64,000 nucleotides of DNA from Rhodococcus marinonascens NBRC 14363 (GTDB lineage: Bacteria > Actinomycetota > Actinomycetes > Mycobacteriales > Mycobacteriaceae). The stretch covers positions 1 through 64,000 of the forward strand of contig NZ_BCXB01000009.1 of NCBI RefSeq assembly GCF_001894885.1, given 5' to 3'. Positions 28,394 through 36,015 of the stretch are shown piece after piece. Each line of letters starts with the position of its first letter. Within the stretch, counting starts at the first letter, position 1. A model generated the notes under the pieces. The model saw only the letters and a program-made list of their open reading frames with translations, was not told the origin of the DNA and ran no database searches. The translations under genes and the position numbers were made by a program.

Positions 28394-29272
28394 TCAACCC
28401 TTCCGGCAGATGAGCACCGGGCACCGGGCGTGGTGGATGAGGCTCTGGCTCGTCGAGCCCACGATGGAGGCCGTGAACGGAGTGCGCCCGTGACTGCCGA
28501 CGGCCATCAGTTGTGCGTCGACAGAGTGCTCGAGGAGAACTCTGGCCGGCTTGCCCCGCTCGACACAGCGGGTGACCGCGACATCGGGGTACTTCTCGCT
28601 CCACCCGGCCAGGCTCTCGGCCAGCAAGGCGGTTTCTTGTTGTGCGTGCGGTTGCCAGTCGGTGAAACGCCTTTCCTCCGAGTACCACGCGCCGAGGGTT
28701 GAGTGCTCGGACCAGGTGTGCACGGCGACGAGCGGTGCGCCGAAGAATGCGGCGAACTCGAAGGCGTGGGCGACGGCCATGTCGCTCAGCTCGCTACCGT
28801 CCACACCCACCACGACGGGCCGGTCAGTACCGACTTCGTGCCCCTGTATTCCGCGCCAGACAACGACAGGGCACTCGGCGCGATTCGACACCCGGACGAC
28901 ATCGGAACCGACATACACCGACCTCATCTCACTGGTAGCGGCCGGTCCGAGCACCATCATGCGGGCCGTCTTGGAGAGTTCTACCAGAGCGTGTGCGGGC
29001 GGGCCGGGTTCGACATTCCGCTCGACGGGAAGGTCCCGCTGTCCATCGAGTACTACCTGTTCGGCGATGTCGAGTAACTTCTCGCCGGCGGGGTGACTGC
29101 CTGCGTCGATCTGGTCGTCGGATTTCAAGTACTTTGGCAGAACGTGGACGAGGCGTAGCGGTTCATCGAGGTGCCTCGCGGCGGATGCGGCCCAGGCCGC
29201 AGCCTCGAGTGCACCTTCCGATCCGTCGATACCTGCCACGATCCCGTGTCTGATTCGTGTTGTCGTCATCGC
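28394..29272 (-). CDS. Tandem universal stress protein
   Basis: About 292 residues with two UspA domains. Domain 1 begins IVAGIDGSEGALEAAAWAAS and carries MVLGPAATSEMRSVYVGSDV; domain 2 begins PVVVGVDGSELSDMAVAHAF and carries the ATP-binding GSHGRTPFTASIVGSTSQSL. The second domain keeps the G-2x-G-9x-G(S/T) pattern of ATP-binding USPs. In actinobacteria such proteins are often induced in dormancy. ATG at 29272 follows GGTGAG at a good distance; the longer frame from 29290 lacks this. It is divergent from the sigma gene. Confidence 0.93.
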   Translation of the reverse strand, partial: AMTTTRIRHGIVAGIDGSEGALEAAAWAASAARHLDEPLRLVHVLPKYLKSDDQIDAGSHPAGEKLLDIAEQVVLDGQRDLPVERNVEPGPPAHALVELSKTARMMVLGPAATSEMRSVYVGSDVVRVSNRAECPVVVWRGIQGHEVGTDRPVVVGVDGSELSDMAVAHAFEFAAFFGAPLVAVHTWSEHSTLGAWYSEERRFTDWQPHAQQETALLAESLAGWSEKYPDVAVTRCVERGKPARVLLEHSVDAQLMAVGSHGRTPFTASIVGSTSQSLIHHARCPVLICRKG

Positions 29273-29376
29273 AATTCTCACCGCCTCCATATCAGTCTGG
29301 TCCAGGAGGGTGGTGGTGCGCTAGAGGTAAATCTTGTGCGCTCCCACCTGCGGTTTGCAGCAGTCTCGTGCCGCGG

Positions 29377-29404
29377 TGAACCGATTGGGTGCTTGTACCG
29401 TGTG
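29377..29404 (+). promoter_or_regulatory. SigL-like ECF promoter before the sigma gene (autoregulation)
   Basis: TGAACC (29377-29382), a 16-base spacer, then CGTGTG (29399-29404), 23 bases before the sigma start. Mycobacterial SigL promoters are described with TGAACC at -35 and CGTgtr at -10. ECF sigma factors of this group usually control their own gene, so this is the expected place. Confidence 0.7.
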
Positions 29405-29426
29405 TATGGCCAAGAGGTGGTGACCT

Positions 29427-29933
29427 GTGCCGGATGTCCAGACAGAACTGATGCGCGCTCTGTACGAGGAGCATGCGCCTGCACTGTGGCGGTATGCGCT
29501 CAGGTTGACCGGTGACCGCGCCCGCGCCGAGGACGTCGTGCAGGAAGTACTGCTGCGCGCGTGGAAGCATCCGAACGTGCTCGACCAATCCGAATCGTCG
29601 GCGCGGGCCTGGCTGTTCACCGTTGGCCGCAACCTCGTGTTCGACGAGTACCGCAGCGCACGATCCCGGCGCGAGATCGGGATGAACTCGACCCCAGATC
29701 TGGCGGCACCGGACCGATGGGATGGCGCACTCGACTCCTGGATGATGGGCGACGCCCTCGTCCGACTGACTCCAGACCACCGGGCCGTACTCGTCCTCAG
29801 CTACTACCAGGGAATGTCGACCCACCAGATTGCTGACGAACTCGGAATACCTGAAGGAACGGTGAAATCTCGCATGCATTACGGATTGCGGGCCCTCCGA
29901 TTGGCTCTGCAGGAAATGGGGGTGACCCGATGA
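29427..29933 (+). CDS. sigL: ECF RNA polymerase sigma factor, SigL type
   Basis: 168 residues. Region 2: LYEEHAPALWRYALRLTGDR with ARAEDVVQEVLLRAWKHP. Region 4: LTPDHRAVLVLSYYQGMSTH then QIADELGIPEGTVKSRMHYG, a complete helix-turn-helix. The downstream gene, overlapping by 4 bases (ATGA), is a zinc anti-sigma factor of the RslA kind, which supports the SigL assignment. GTG at 29427 follows GAGGTGG. A TGAACC/CGTGTG promoter lies just upstream, and a matching one lies in front of the four-gene operon after the anti-sigma gene. Confidence 0.88.
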   Translation: MPDVQTELMRALYEEHAPALWRYALRLTGDRARAEDVVQEVLLRAWKHPNVLDQSESSARAWLFTVGRNLVFDEYRSARSRREIGMNSTPDLAAPDRWDGALDSWMMGDALVRLTPDHRAVLVLSYYQGMSTHQIADELGIPEGTVKSRMHYGLRALRLALQEMGVTR

Positions 29934-30715
29934 CGATCGACGACTTCGAATCGCACGAAGACGACCCGTACGCGAGCTGGGATGCGGCGTACGTGCTGGG
30001 CGCTCTGTCGCCTGGTGACCGGCGCGAATATGAAGGCCACCTCGCGCGCTGCAGACGATGCTCCCTCGCCGTCGCCGAGCTGGCGGGGATGCCCGGGTTG
30101 CTGGCCCAGATCTCCCCTGAGGTCGCGCTGGGCGCCCTGTCCGAGAACCAGGCGGACGAACATGAGGAACCGCCCGCGCCGCACGTGCTTACTCGACTGG
30201 TGGGCACCGTAGTGCGGCGGCGGCGCTACCAGCGCGCCGCCGCCGCACTCGCGGCCGCGGCCGCTGTGGTGGCCGTCGCCGTTCCTGTCGGTGTGCTGGT
30301 AACACAGACCAGGACACCGGGGACGTCGGTCAGTGCGACGGGCGTCCTCCCGGACGGGGCGACGGGCGTCCTCCCGGACGGGGCGAACACGACCGAGGCG
30401 GTCTTCACACCTCTGGTTCCAACCAAGATCACTGCGAATGCGTCCGTCGCATCGATGTCCTGGGGCACGGTCATCCTCGTTCGGTGCTCCTATGCGGAGG
30501 CGTTGCTCGGCGACACTGGTTACGCCGGCGCCGAGGACTACGCGCTGACGGTCACCGATCACTCGGGGGTCGTCACGAAGTTGGCCACCTGGACCGGCGA
30601 CGCCGGACAGACGGTACGGCCCACAGGCACCACCAGCCTGCCCGTCGAATCGATAGCGAGCATCGACGTGCGGTCTGTCGCCGACAATCAAGTTCTGCTG
30701 ACGACGGCGTTGTGA
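29930..30715 (+). CDS. rslA: Zinc-binding anti-sigma factor, RslA type
   Basis: 261 residues. The N-terminal cytoplasmic anti-sigma domain contains the zinc motif HLARCRRCS (HxxxCxxC) after DAAYVLGALSPGDRREYEGH. A membrane helix follows (AALAAAAAVVAVAVPVGVLV), and then an extracellular beta domain with no catalytic motif. The RslA family releases SigL when the zinc/cysteine site is oxidised or the outer domain senses stress. A perfect 24-base tandem duplication after the helix gives ATGVLPDGATGVLPDGA in the linker. Confidence 0.88.
   Translation: MTIDDFESHEDDPYASWDAAYVLGALSPGDRREYEGHLARCRRCSLAVAELAGMPGLLAQISPEVALGALSENQADEHEEPPAPHVLTRLVGTVVRRRRYQRAAAALAAAAAVVAVAVPVGVLVTQTRTPGTSVSATGVLPDGATGVLPDGANTTEAVFTPLVPTKITANASVASMSWGTVILVRCSYAEALLGDTGYAGAEDYALTVTDHSGVVTKLATWTGDAGQTVRPTGTTSLPVESIASIDVRSVADNQVLLTTAL
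30335..30382 (+). repeat. Two perfect 24-base tandem copies inside the anti-sigma gene
   Basis: The unit (starting GCGACGGGCGTCC, 24 bases) is repeated exactly, at 30335-30358 and 30359-30382. It encodes ATGVLPDG twice in the linker just outside the membrane helix. The length is a multiple of three, so the frame is kept. A recent slippage event is the simplest explanation. Confidence 0.9.
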
Positions 30716-30785
30716 GCGGAATGTGGTGTCGATCGTCCTGTTCCCGTCGTTGCGCGAACACTTTCGAAAAAGGTTCCGCCGTGGG

Positions 30786-30813
30786 TGAACCCGCTGCACC
30801 ACCTATTTGTGTG
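30786..30813 (+). promoter_or_regulatory. SigL-like ECF promoter before the four-enzyme operon
   Basis: TGAACC (30786-30791), a 16-base spacer, then TGTGTG (30808-30813), followed by TAT. The sigma-gene promoter reads TGAACC-N16-CGTGTGTAT, so the two differ by one base over both boxes and keep the same spacing. It lies 59 bases before the start of the first operon gene. Confidence 0.65.
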
Positions 30814-30871
30814 TATACCTAGCTAGATACCGATACGTTGCCCCATCGATCCACGACACGGGAGTCTGCCG

Positions 30872-32590
30872 ATGAACACCACGCATGACGAGCCGAGGAA
30901 TGCCGACGGCTGTCGGAGTATGCGCGTCGTCGATTACATCGTTGAGGCACTGGCAGCGGAGGGGGTCGGCCACATCTTCGGTGTCGGCGGCGCGAACATC
31001 GAGGACTTGTACGACGCGATTCACCATTCGGGCGCTGTCGAAGGCGTCGTCGCCAAACACGAATTCTCGGCGACGACGATGGCCGACGGCTATGCCAGGA
31101 CGTCGAACCGACTGGGGGTGGTGGTGGCGACGTCCGGCGGAGGAGCACTCAACCTCGTTGCCGGGCTTGGTGAGGCTTTTGCCTCACACACCGCGATTCT
31201 CGCGTTGGTCGGCCAACCGCCGACGACGCTCGAAGGAGCGGGCGCATTCCAGGATACGAGTGGGCTGGCGGGGACGATCGATGCTTCTCGCTTGTTCGGT
31301 GAGGTGTCGGTCTACTGCGCGCGCGTCGAGTCGCCGCTCCACGTGGAGCGTCAACTCGCCGAAGCGCTGTCCGCGGCGCACCGTGGTGGGCCGGCAGTTC
31401 TGCTGCTGCCGAAAGATATCCAGCAAGAATTGGGGTTGTTTCCAGAGCCTCCAGGAGAGGCCCCGACGATGCCGCGCCGTGCGGCGCCGGACGTGAAACG
31501 CCTTGCCGACGCTCTGCGCGACGAATACGGCCGAGTCGTCATCGTGGCTGGTGACGAGGTCGCGAGGGAAGGCGCACGGACCGAACTCGCCGAACTCGTG
31601 CATGCACTCGGTGCGCGGGTAGCCGTCACGCCTGACGCCAAGGACGTGGTCGATCCGCTTGCGCCGGGGCGACTCGGCGTCACCGGGGTGATGGGCAACT
31701 CGGATGTCGCCGACGCGCTGCAGGACACCTGCGTCTGCCTGCTCGTCGGCACCAGACTGCCGGTGATGGCCAGCGGCGGCCTCGACGCCGTCCTGGAGAA
31801 GACATTGGTGTACAGCGTTGGTTCGGCATCCCCGTTCACCGAGGCACACCACACGCAGACGCGAGATCTGCGTGTGACGTTGCGCCGACTCGTCAGCGAG
31901 ATCGGACCGGCCGCGTCGCCTGTACTCGTCGAACAGTGTGATCCGACGCCGCTCGACGTACCGGCCACCGAAACCTCGGGCCTGCACTACACGGACGCGG
32001 TGAAGGCGCTCGCCACGGTGCTGCCCGCCGGTGTCGACGTGTTTGCCGACGCGGGGAACACGGGTGCTGCCGTGGTGCATCATCTTCCGGTGCCGAGCGA
32101 CGGCCGGTTCGTCGTCGCACTGGGCATGGGCGGGATGGGGTACACCTTCGGTGCGGCGATCGGTTCTGCGCTCTCGCGCGGACGGCGGACCATCGTGATC
32201 GCGGGAGACGGCGCATTTTACGCGCACGGACTCGAGATCCACACAGCGGTCGAGTATGACGTGCCGGTGACATTCGTCGTATTCAACAACAATGCCCACG
32301 CGATGTGCCTGACCCGAGAGCAGGTGCAATTCGGGGGCGCATATACCTACAGCCGGTTCCGTCCCGCACACATCGCCGCAGGCGTCGGCGCGCTGTTCCC
32401 GGGACTTGCATCGCACACGGTCGAGACGAGTTCAGCCCTGATGGACGCGTTGCAGGCCACGATGGGTTCGGCGGGGCCGGCCATCATCGAAGTCGCTTGC
32501 GACGCGGACGAGTTACCGCCATTCCGGGCATTCCTGCCCACCGGACACACGAATGGGACATCCAGGTCCCGAGATGGAGTACGCCGATGA
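30872..32590 (+). CDS. Thiamine-diphosphate-dependent enzyme, acetolactate-synthase-like
   Basis: 572 residues, three-domain ThDP enzyme of the POX/AHAS group. The N-terminal PYR domain has the activating glutamate in VAKHEFSATTMADGYAR. The C-terminal PP domain has the ThDP motif GDGAFYAHGLEIHTAVEYDV then VTFVVFNNN. The middle domain shows no clear FAD-binding pattern. It should decarboxylate a 2-keto acid and pass the carbanion to an acceptor; pyruvate or a longer keto acid is possible. ATG at 30872 has GGGAG 8 bases upstream. It is first of four genes and overlaps the second (ATGA). It is not the core IlvB: context and the missing small subunit argue against it. Confidence 0.85.
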   Translation: MNTTHDEPRNADGCRSMRVVDYIVEALAAEGVGHIFGVGGANIEDLYDAIHHSGAVEGVVAKHEFSATTMADGYARTSNRLGVVVATSGGGALNLVAGLGEAFASHTAILALVGQPPTTLEGAGAFQDTSGLAGTIDASRLFGEVSVYCARVESPLHVERQLAEALSAAHRGGPAVLLLPKDIQQELGLFPEPPGEAPTMPRRAAPDVKRLADALRDEYGRVVIVAGDEVAREGARTELAELVHALGARVAVTPDAKDVVDPLAPGRLGVTGVMGNSDVADALQDTCVCLLVGTRLPVMASGGLDAVLEKTLVYSVGSASPFTEAHHTQTRDLRVTLRRLVSEIGPAASPVLVEQCDPTPLDVPATETSGLHYTDAVKALATVLPAGVDVFADAGNTGAAVVHHLPVPSDGRFVVALGMGGMGYTFGAAIGSALSRGRRTIVIAGDGAFYAHGLEIHTAVEYDVPVTFVVFNNNAHAMCLTREQVQFGGAYTYSRFRPAHIAAGVGALFPGLASHTVETSSALMDALQATMGSAGPAIIEVACDADELPPFRAFLPTGHTNGTSRSRDGVRR

Positions 32591-33240
32591 CCAATCAAGG
32601 AAGCGCAGCGTTGTCCGACCTCCCGGCGGACCTGTCCGGACTGGTCCGTATCGAGACCTCCGACCGTGAAGCGATGCTGCCAATAGTCATGGACATGATG
32701 AGATCGGTGTACCCCCACGACCAGGTCTTCGGAAAGTACTGCACTGTCAACGAATACATCAACTGTCCGCCGGACGAGGTGTTCCGCTATCTCTCCCACA
32801 CACTCAGCCTCGAGGAGTGGACCTACAGTCTGCGGGGATTCGCCCCGACGGACGAAGCTGGGCTGTGGCTCTCGACCGACCGTCTGGGCGGCGAAACCTA
32901 CCTGCGCACGGTGGCACACGCCGATGCGAGGACCGTCGACTATCACTGTGCCTGGGACCAGGGAAAACATCTGTGGATGGTGTACCTGATGCGGGTGGTC
33001 GACGCGCGCACGGTGCTCGACGTCGACGGATCCGTCGTGCTGTGGACGAATTGTCATCACCCGTTCTATGACGAGAATCCGTATCCAGAGACGGTACCGG
33101 CGGGTCGAACCGAGTGGGTGGGCGACCTCTGGGAAATGTTCGGTCCCGGACACCAACTCGAGGCGAGCAATCTCAAGGCGATATGCGAATACCGCTGGGC
33201 CAACAACCTGCCCGTGACCCCGACGTGGATGAGTGAGTGA
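32587..33240 (+). CDS. SRPBCC-superfamily protein, aromatase/cyclase-like
   Basis: 217 residues. The central part (CTVNEYINCPPDEVFRYLSH followed by TLSLEEWTYSLRGF) resembles the START/Bet v 1-like SRPBCC fold of polyketide aromatase/cyclases and lipid-transfer proteins, with ARTVDYHCAWDQGKHLWMVY and GSVVLWTNCHHPFY after it. Such a fold would hold a hydrophobic intermediate in a deep cavity. ATG at 32587 overlaps the preceding stop. The role in the operon is probably to bind or shape the product of the neighbouring condensing enzyme; the reaction is unknown. Confidence 0.65.
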   Translation: MTNQGSAALSDLPADLSGLVRIETSDREAMLPIVMDMMRSVYPHDQVFGKYCTVNEYINCPPDEVFRYLSHTLSLEEWTYSLRGFAPTDEAGLWLSTDRLGGETYLRTVAHADARTVDYHCAWDQGKHLWMVYLMRVVDARTVLDVDGSVVLWTNCHHPFYDENPYPETVPAGRTEWVGDLWEMFGPGHQLEASNLKAICEYRWANNLPVTPTWMSE

Positions 33241-33244
33241 AGAT

Positions 33245-34267
33245 ATGGACACGATCAGCCTGATCGATATCGCCAGCTATTTGCCCGAGAGCCGTGTGAG
33301 CGCAGACTATTTCGCCCAGTTCGCCACCTCCGACCGTTTGGCGCACAATGTCATGTTCCGGTCGCCGAAATACCGCCACCACATCGCAAGTGACGAGAAT
33401 GCCGTCGACATGGCCGAACGCGCCGTCGCCCCGTTGATCGAACGGCACGGCTCCGAGACCATATCGAACGTCGATATCCTCATCACTCACACCCAACTGC
33501 CCGATGTTCCCGTCCTCGGCACCGGTGGAGATCTCGCGCGCCGGATGGGGATGACCCCAGACTGGGTGGTGGACCTGCACAACGGAGGCTGCGCGTCGTT
33601 CGTGTACATGATCAAGCTGGCCCGCCAGATCATGCAGACCAGCGACGCATCGACCGCATTGATCGTTTCGGTGCAGAACAGCGCCGGACAGTTCTGCATA
33701 CAGTCGGACGTGCGCGCACGACCGGAATCGGCAATTCCGGGTGATGGCGCAGGTGTGTGTCTGCTGGCGAAATCGGAGGCCGCGCCCGTGCTCGGGCTCG
33801 AGTGCCGCGCCTACCCGGAGTTCGCCGGGGACATGACCGGTGTGGTGGATCCGCCCCGCAAGTACTGGGAGGCGGGAACGGGGCAATTTCGTATCGCATT
33901 CACCGAATCGAAGATCGCGAAAGTGTTCGCCAGGGGGAACCGTCTCGTCCCGGAGGTTGCGATGGCGGTGTGCAAGCAGATAGACATCGCACCGTCCGCC
34001 ATCGACACCCTGGTGACCAACCAGCCCAATAGGTTGTTCCTCCGCAATTGGCGCGACGCGCTCGAACTCCCGGTAGAACGCCACCCCGACACGTTCGACG
34101 AATGCGGGAACCTGTTCGGCGCAGCGATACCCGTGACTCTCGACACAGAGAACAGGGCTGGCCGTATCCCCAACGGATCGTTGGTGATGATGTCTGCCTT
34201 CGCGCATGCGGGGGATTTCGCGGGCGCCGGAGCGGTCCGATGGGGTGCAGCGCCGGTGGGGGTGTGA
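33245..34267 (+). CDS. Ketoacyl-ACP synthase III homologue with altered active site
   Basis: 340 residues, thiolase fold. The nucleophile is Cys in HNGGCASFVYMIKLARQ (codon about 33590). The conserved Asn is kept in ECGNLFGAAIPVTLD. At the place of the usual PHQAN motif the protein has TNQPNRLF, so the catalytic His is replaced by Asn. KAS III enzymes use Cys-His-Asn for decarboxylative condensation. Loss of His suggests acyl transfer or non-decarboxylating chemistry. ATG at 33245 overlaps nothing but lies 4 bases after the SRPBCC stop; GTG at 33233 is an alternative. Distinct from FabH of fatty-acid synthesis. Confidence 0.8.
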   Translation: MDTISLIDIASYLPESRVSADYFAQFATSDRLAHNVMFRSPKYRHHIASDENAVDMAERAVAPLIERHGSETISNVDILITHTQLPDVPVLGTGGDLARRMGMTPDWVVDLHNGGCASFVYMIKLARQIMQTSDASTALIVSVQNSAGQFCIQSDVRARPESAIPGDGAGVCLLAKSEAAPVLGLECRAYPEFAGDMTGVVDPPRKYWEAGTGQFRIAFTESKIAKVFARGNRLVPEVAMAVCKQIDIAPSAIDTLVTNQPNRLFLRNWRDALELPVERHPDTFDECGNLFGAAIPVTLDTENRAGRIPNGSLVMMSAFAHAGDFAGAGAVRWGAAPVGV

Positions 34268-34268
34268 G

Positions 34269-35318
34269 ATGGCGAGCCCGACGATCGTACAACCCAGCGC
34301 TGGATTCGATCTCGCGCTGAGCGAGAACCCTTTCGCCCCGTTGCCTTCGGTGGCCTCGGCGCTCGTCGACGTCATGCATCAGGTGCAGCGGTATCCGGAG
34401 TTCCTACCCCACCGACTGATCGACGTCATCGCGAATCACGAAGGGCTCGAAAGTGATCAAGTAGTGGTGGGTGCGGGCGCCACCGGTGTCGCGATGCAGA
34501 TCATGCAGTCCGTCGCGCGGCCGGGGGAGCGGATCGTGTACACCGCTCCCACGTTCGACGGCTACCCCATTCTGGCGGAAATGGCGTCGCTCGGCGCGGT
34601 CCCGGTGCCGATCCTTCAGGACGGTGGGCAGGATCTGATTGCGATGGCGAACGCGATCGACGACCGCACTCGGCTCGTCGTAGTTTGCCGTCCGCACAAT
34701 CCAACGGGGACGCTTGTCGATGCCGGCGAACTGAAGACCTTCCTCCGTCGTGTCCCGAAGAGGGTGGTCGTCGTCCTCGACGAGGCCTATTTGGAATTCG
34801 TCGACCGCGGCCTGGTCCTGGACGCGCACCGTATCATCGCCGAGCATCCGAACGTTGTCTTCCTGAGAACGTTCTCCAAGGCGTACGGACTGGCGGGATT
34901 GCGCATCGGATTCGGGTTCGCGAGTGCGGTTTTGGCGCGGAAGATTCGAACATTGCAAATACCGTTCGGGATGGGGAGCGCCGCCGTCGCCGCCGTCACG
35001 GCGTCGTACGCAGCGGAAGGCGAACTCCTCGATCGGGTGTCCGCCATTGTCTCGGAACGGGACGCATTGCGAAGGGCGTTGCGTGGTTGGGGAGTGCCGG
35101 TCGTCCGCAGTCACGCAAATTTCCTGTACATCCCGGGCGAGAGTGTCGGCGACGCACTGGCCCGCGCCGGCATTCGCGCGCGCACTTACCCGGGTGGCGC
35201 GGCTCGGATCGCAGTGGGCGATCCTGCCGCGGGCCGCGCGGTGCTGTCCGCCCTCAGGCCGACAGTGCGTGGAATTCCTGAAGAAGTGCAAGTGTTTGCC
35301 AGTAGCGGTCGAGCATGA
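34269..35318 (+). CDS. PLP-dependent aminotransferase, class I/II (HisC-like)
   Basis: 349 residues, fold type I. RPHNPTGTLVD is the PLP-binding NPTG loop, VVVLDEAYLEF the conserved Asp with Tyr, and RTFSKAYGLAGLRIGF carries the Schiff-base Lys (SKAYGLAGLR). It resembles histidinol-phosphate aminotransferase in layout, but the context excludes histidine synthesis. In the cassette it could aminate a keto product of the ThDP/KAS III steps. ATG at 34269 lies 1 base after the KAS III stop. Its last 65 bases overlap the convergent chelatase gene. Confidence 0.85.
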   Translation: MASPTIVQPSAGFDLALSENPFAPLPSVASALVDVMHQVQRYPEFLPHRLIDVIANHEGLESDQVVVGAGATGVAMQIMQSVARPGERIVYTAPTFDGYPILAEMASLGAVPVPILQDGGQDLIAMANAIDDRTRLVVVCRPHNPTGTLVDAGELKTFLRRVPKRVVVVLDEAYLEFVDRGLVLDAHRIIAEHPNVVFLRTFSKAYGLAGLRIGFGFASAVLARKIRTLQIPFGMGSAAVAAVTASYAAEGELLDRVSAIVSERDALRRALRGWGVPVVRSHANFLYIPGESVGDALARAGIRARTYPGGAARIAVGDPAAGRAVLSALRPTVRGIPEEVQVFASSGRA

Positions 35319-36012
35319 CGTCGAGCAACCCGGGATGCGGTCCGATGGTGGCGGCATAGGTGATGCCGGGCCCGCAGGTTTCCGCAGCGTGGCTGAGGCG
35401 GTCCGTGAGCAGTCCCGGGGCCAGGAACCAGGGCGCAATGACGATGCGGTCGGCACCCACGTGTCTTGCGGTTGAGATCGCCTGCTGCACGGTGGGTTCG
35501 GCGGAGGTGGCGAAACAGGTGATACCGCCCGACCAGGAAGTGCCCGCGACGACTGACTCGGCCAGTGCCCGGGTACGAGCATTGGTGGCCAGGTCCGAGG
35601 AGCCGACGGCGGCGAGGATCACACCGAGACCGGAGTCCCCGGTCGAGCCACCGGCTTCGACGATGCGATCGCGAACGGCGTCGATCAAGCGCGTGTCCTG
35701 CCCGAGCACGTCGGCCTGTTGGACGTGCAGGTGGGGGTGGCGCAGGCGGACGGCGTCGAGCAATCCGGGAAGGTCGACGCGCGCATGAAAAGCGCTGCCC
35801 AGCAGCATCGGCACCACCACCGCTGAGGGGTGTCCCTCGGCGGCGACGGCGTCGAGAACCTGATCGACGGATGGTGCGTTGAGGTCGAGGAAACACAACC
35901 GGACGTCGAGGTCTGGTCGCTGCGCACGGAGCGCCGACACGGCAGTCGCCACCACTCGCGCACTGCGGGGGTCACGACTGCCGTGGGCGACAGCGATCAG
36001 CGGGGGCGTCAC
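35254..36012 (-). CDS. Sirohydrochlorin chelatase (CbiX-type)
   Basis: 252 residues, two-domain class II chelatase. Domain 1 begins PLIAVAHGSRDPRSARVV with the metal-site His in HGSRDP and VVPMLLGSAFHARVDLP. Domain 2 shows VILAAVGSSDLATNARTRAL and VIAPWFLAPGLLTDRL. It inserts ferrous iron into sirohydrochlorin to make siroheme, the cofactor of the sulfite reductase in the same operon. It starts 3 bases after cysN, last in sirA-cysH-cysD-cysN-chelatase, and overlaps the aminotransferase on the other strand by 65 bases. GTG start at 36012. Confidence 0.92.
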   Translation of the reverse strand: MTPPLIAVAHGSRDPRSARVVATAVSALRAQRPDLDVRLCFLDLNAPSVDQVLDAVAAEGHPSAVVVPMLLGSAFHARVDLPGLLDAVRLRHPHLHVQQADVLGQDTRLIDAVRDRIVEAGGSTGDSGLGVILAAVGSSDLATNARTRALAESVVAGTSWSGGITCFATSAEPTVQQAISTARHVGADRIVIAPWFLAPGLLTDRLSHAAETCGPGITYAATIGPHPGLLDVMLDRYWQTLALLQEFHALSA

Positions 36013-36015
36013 TTC

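Noticed and set aside
30872-32590. Core acetolactate synthase large subunit (ilvB)
   Set aside because: No ilvN/ilvC neighbours, promoter of ECF type, and it heads a different operon; similarity is at family level.
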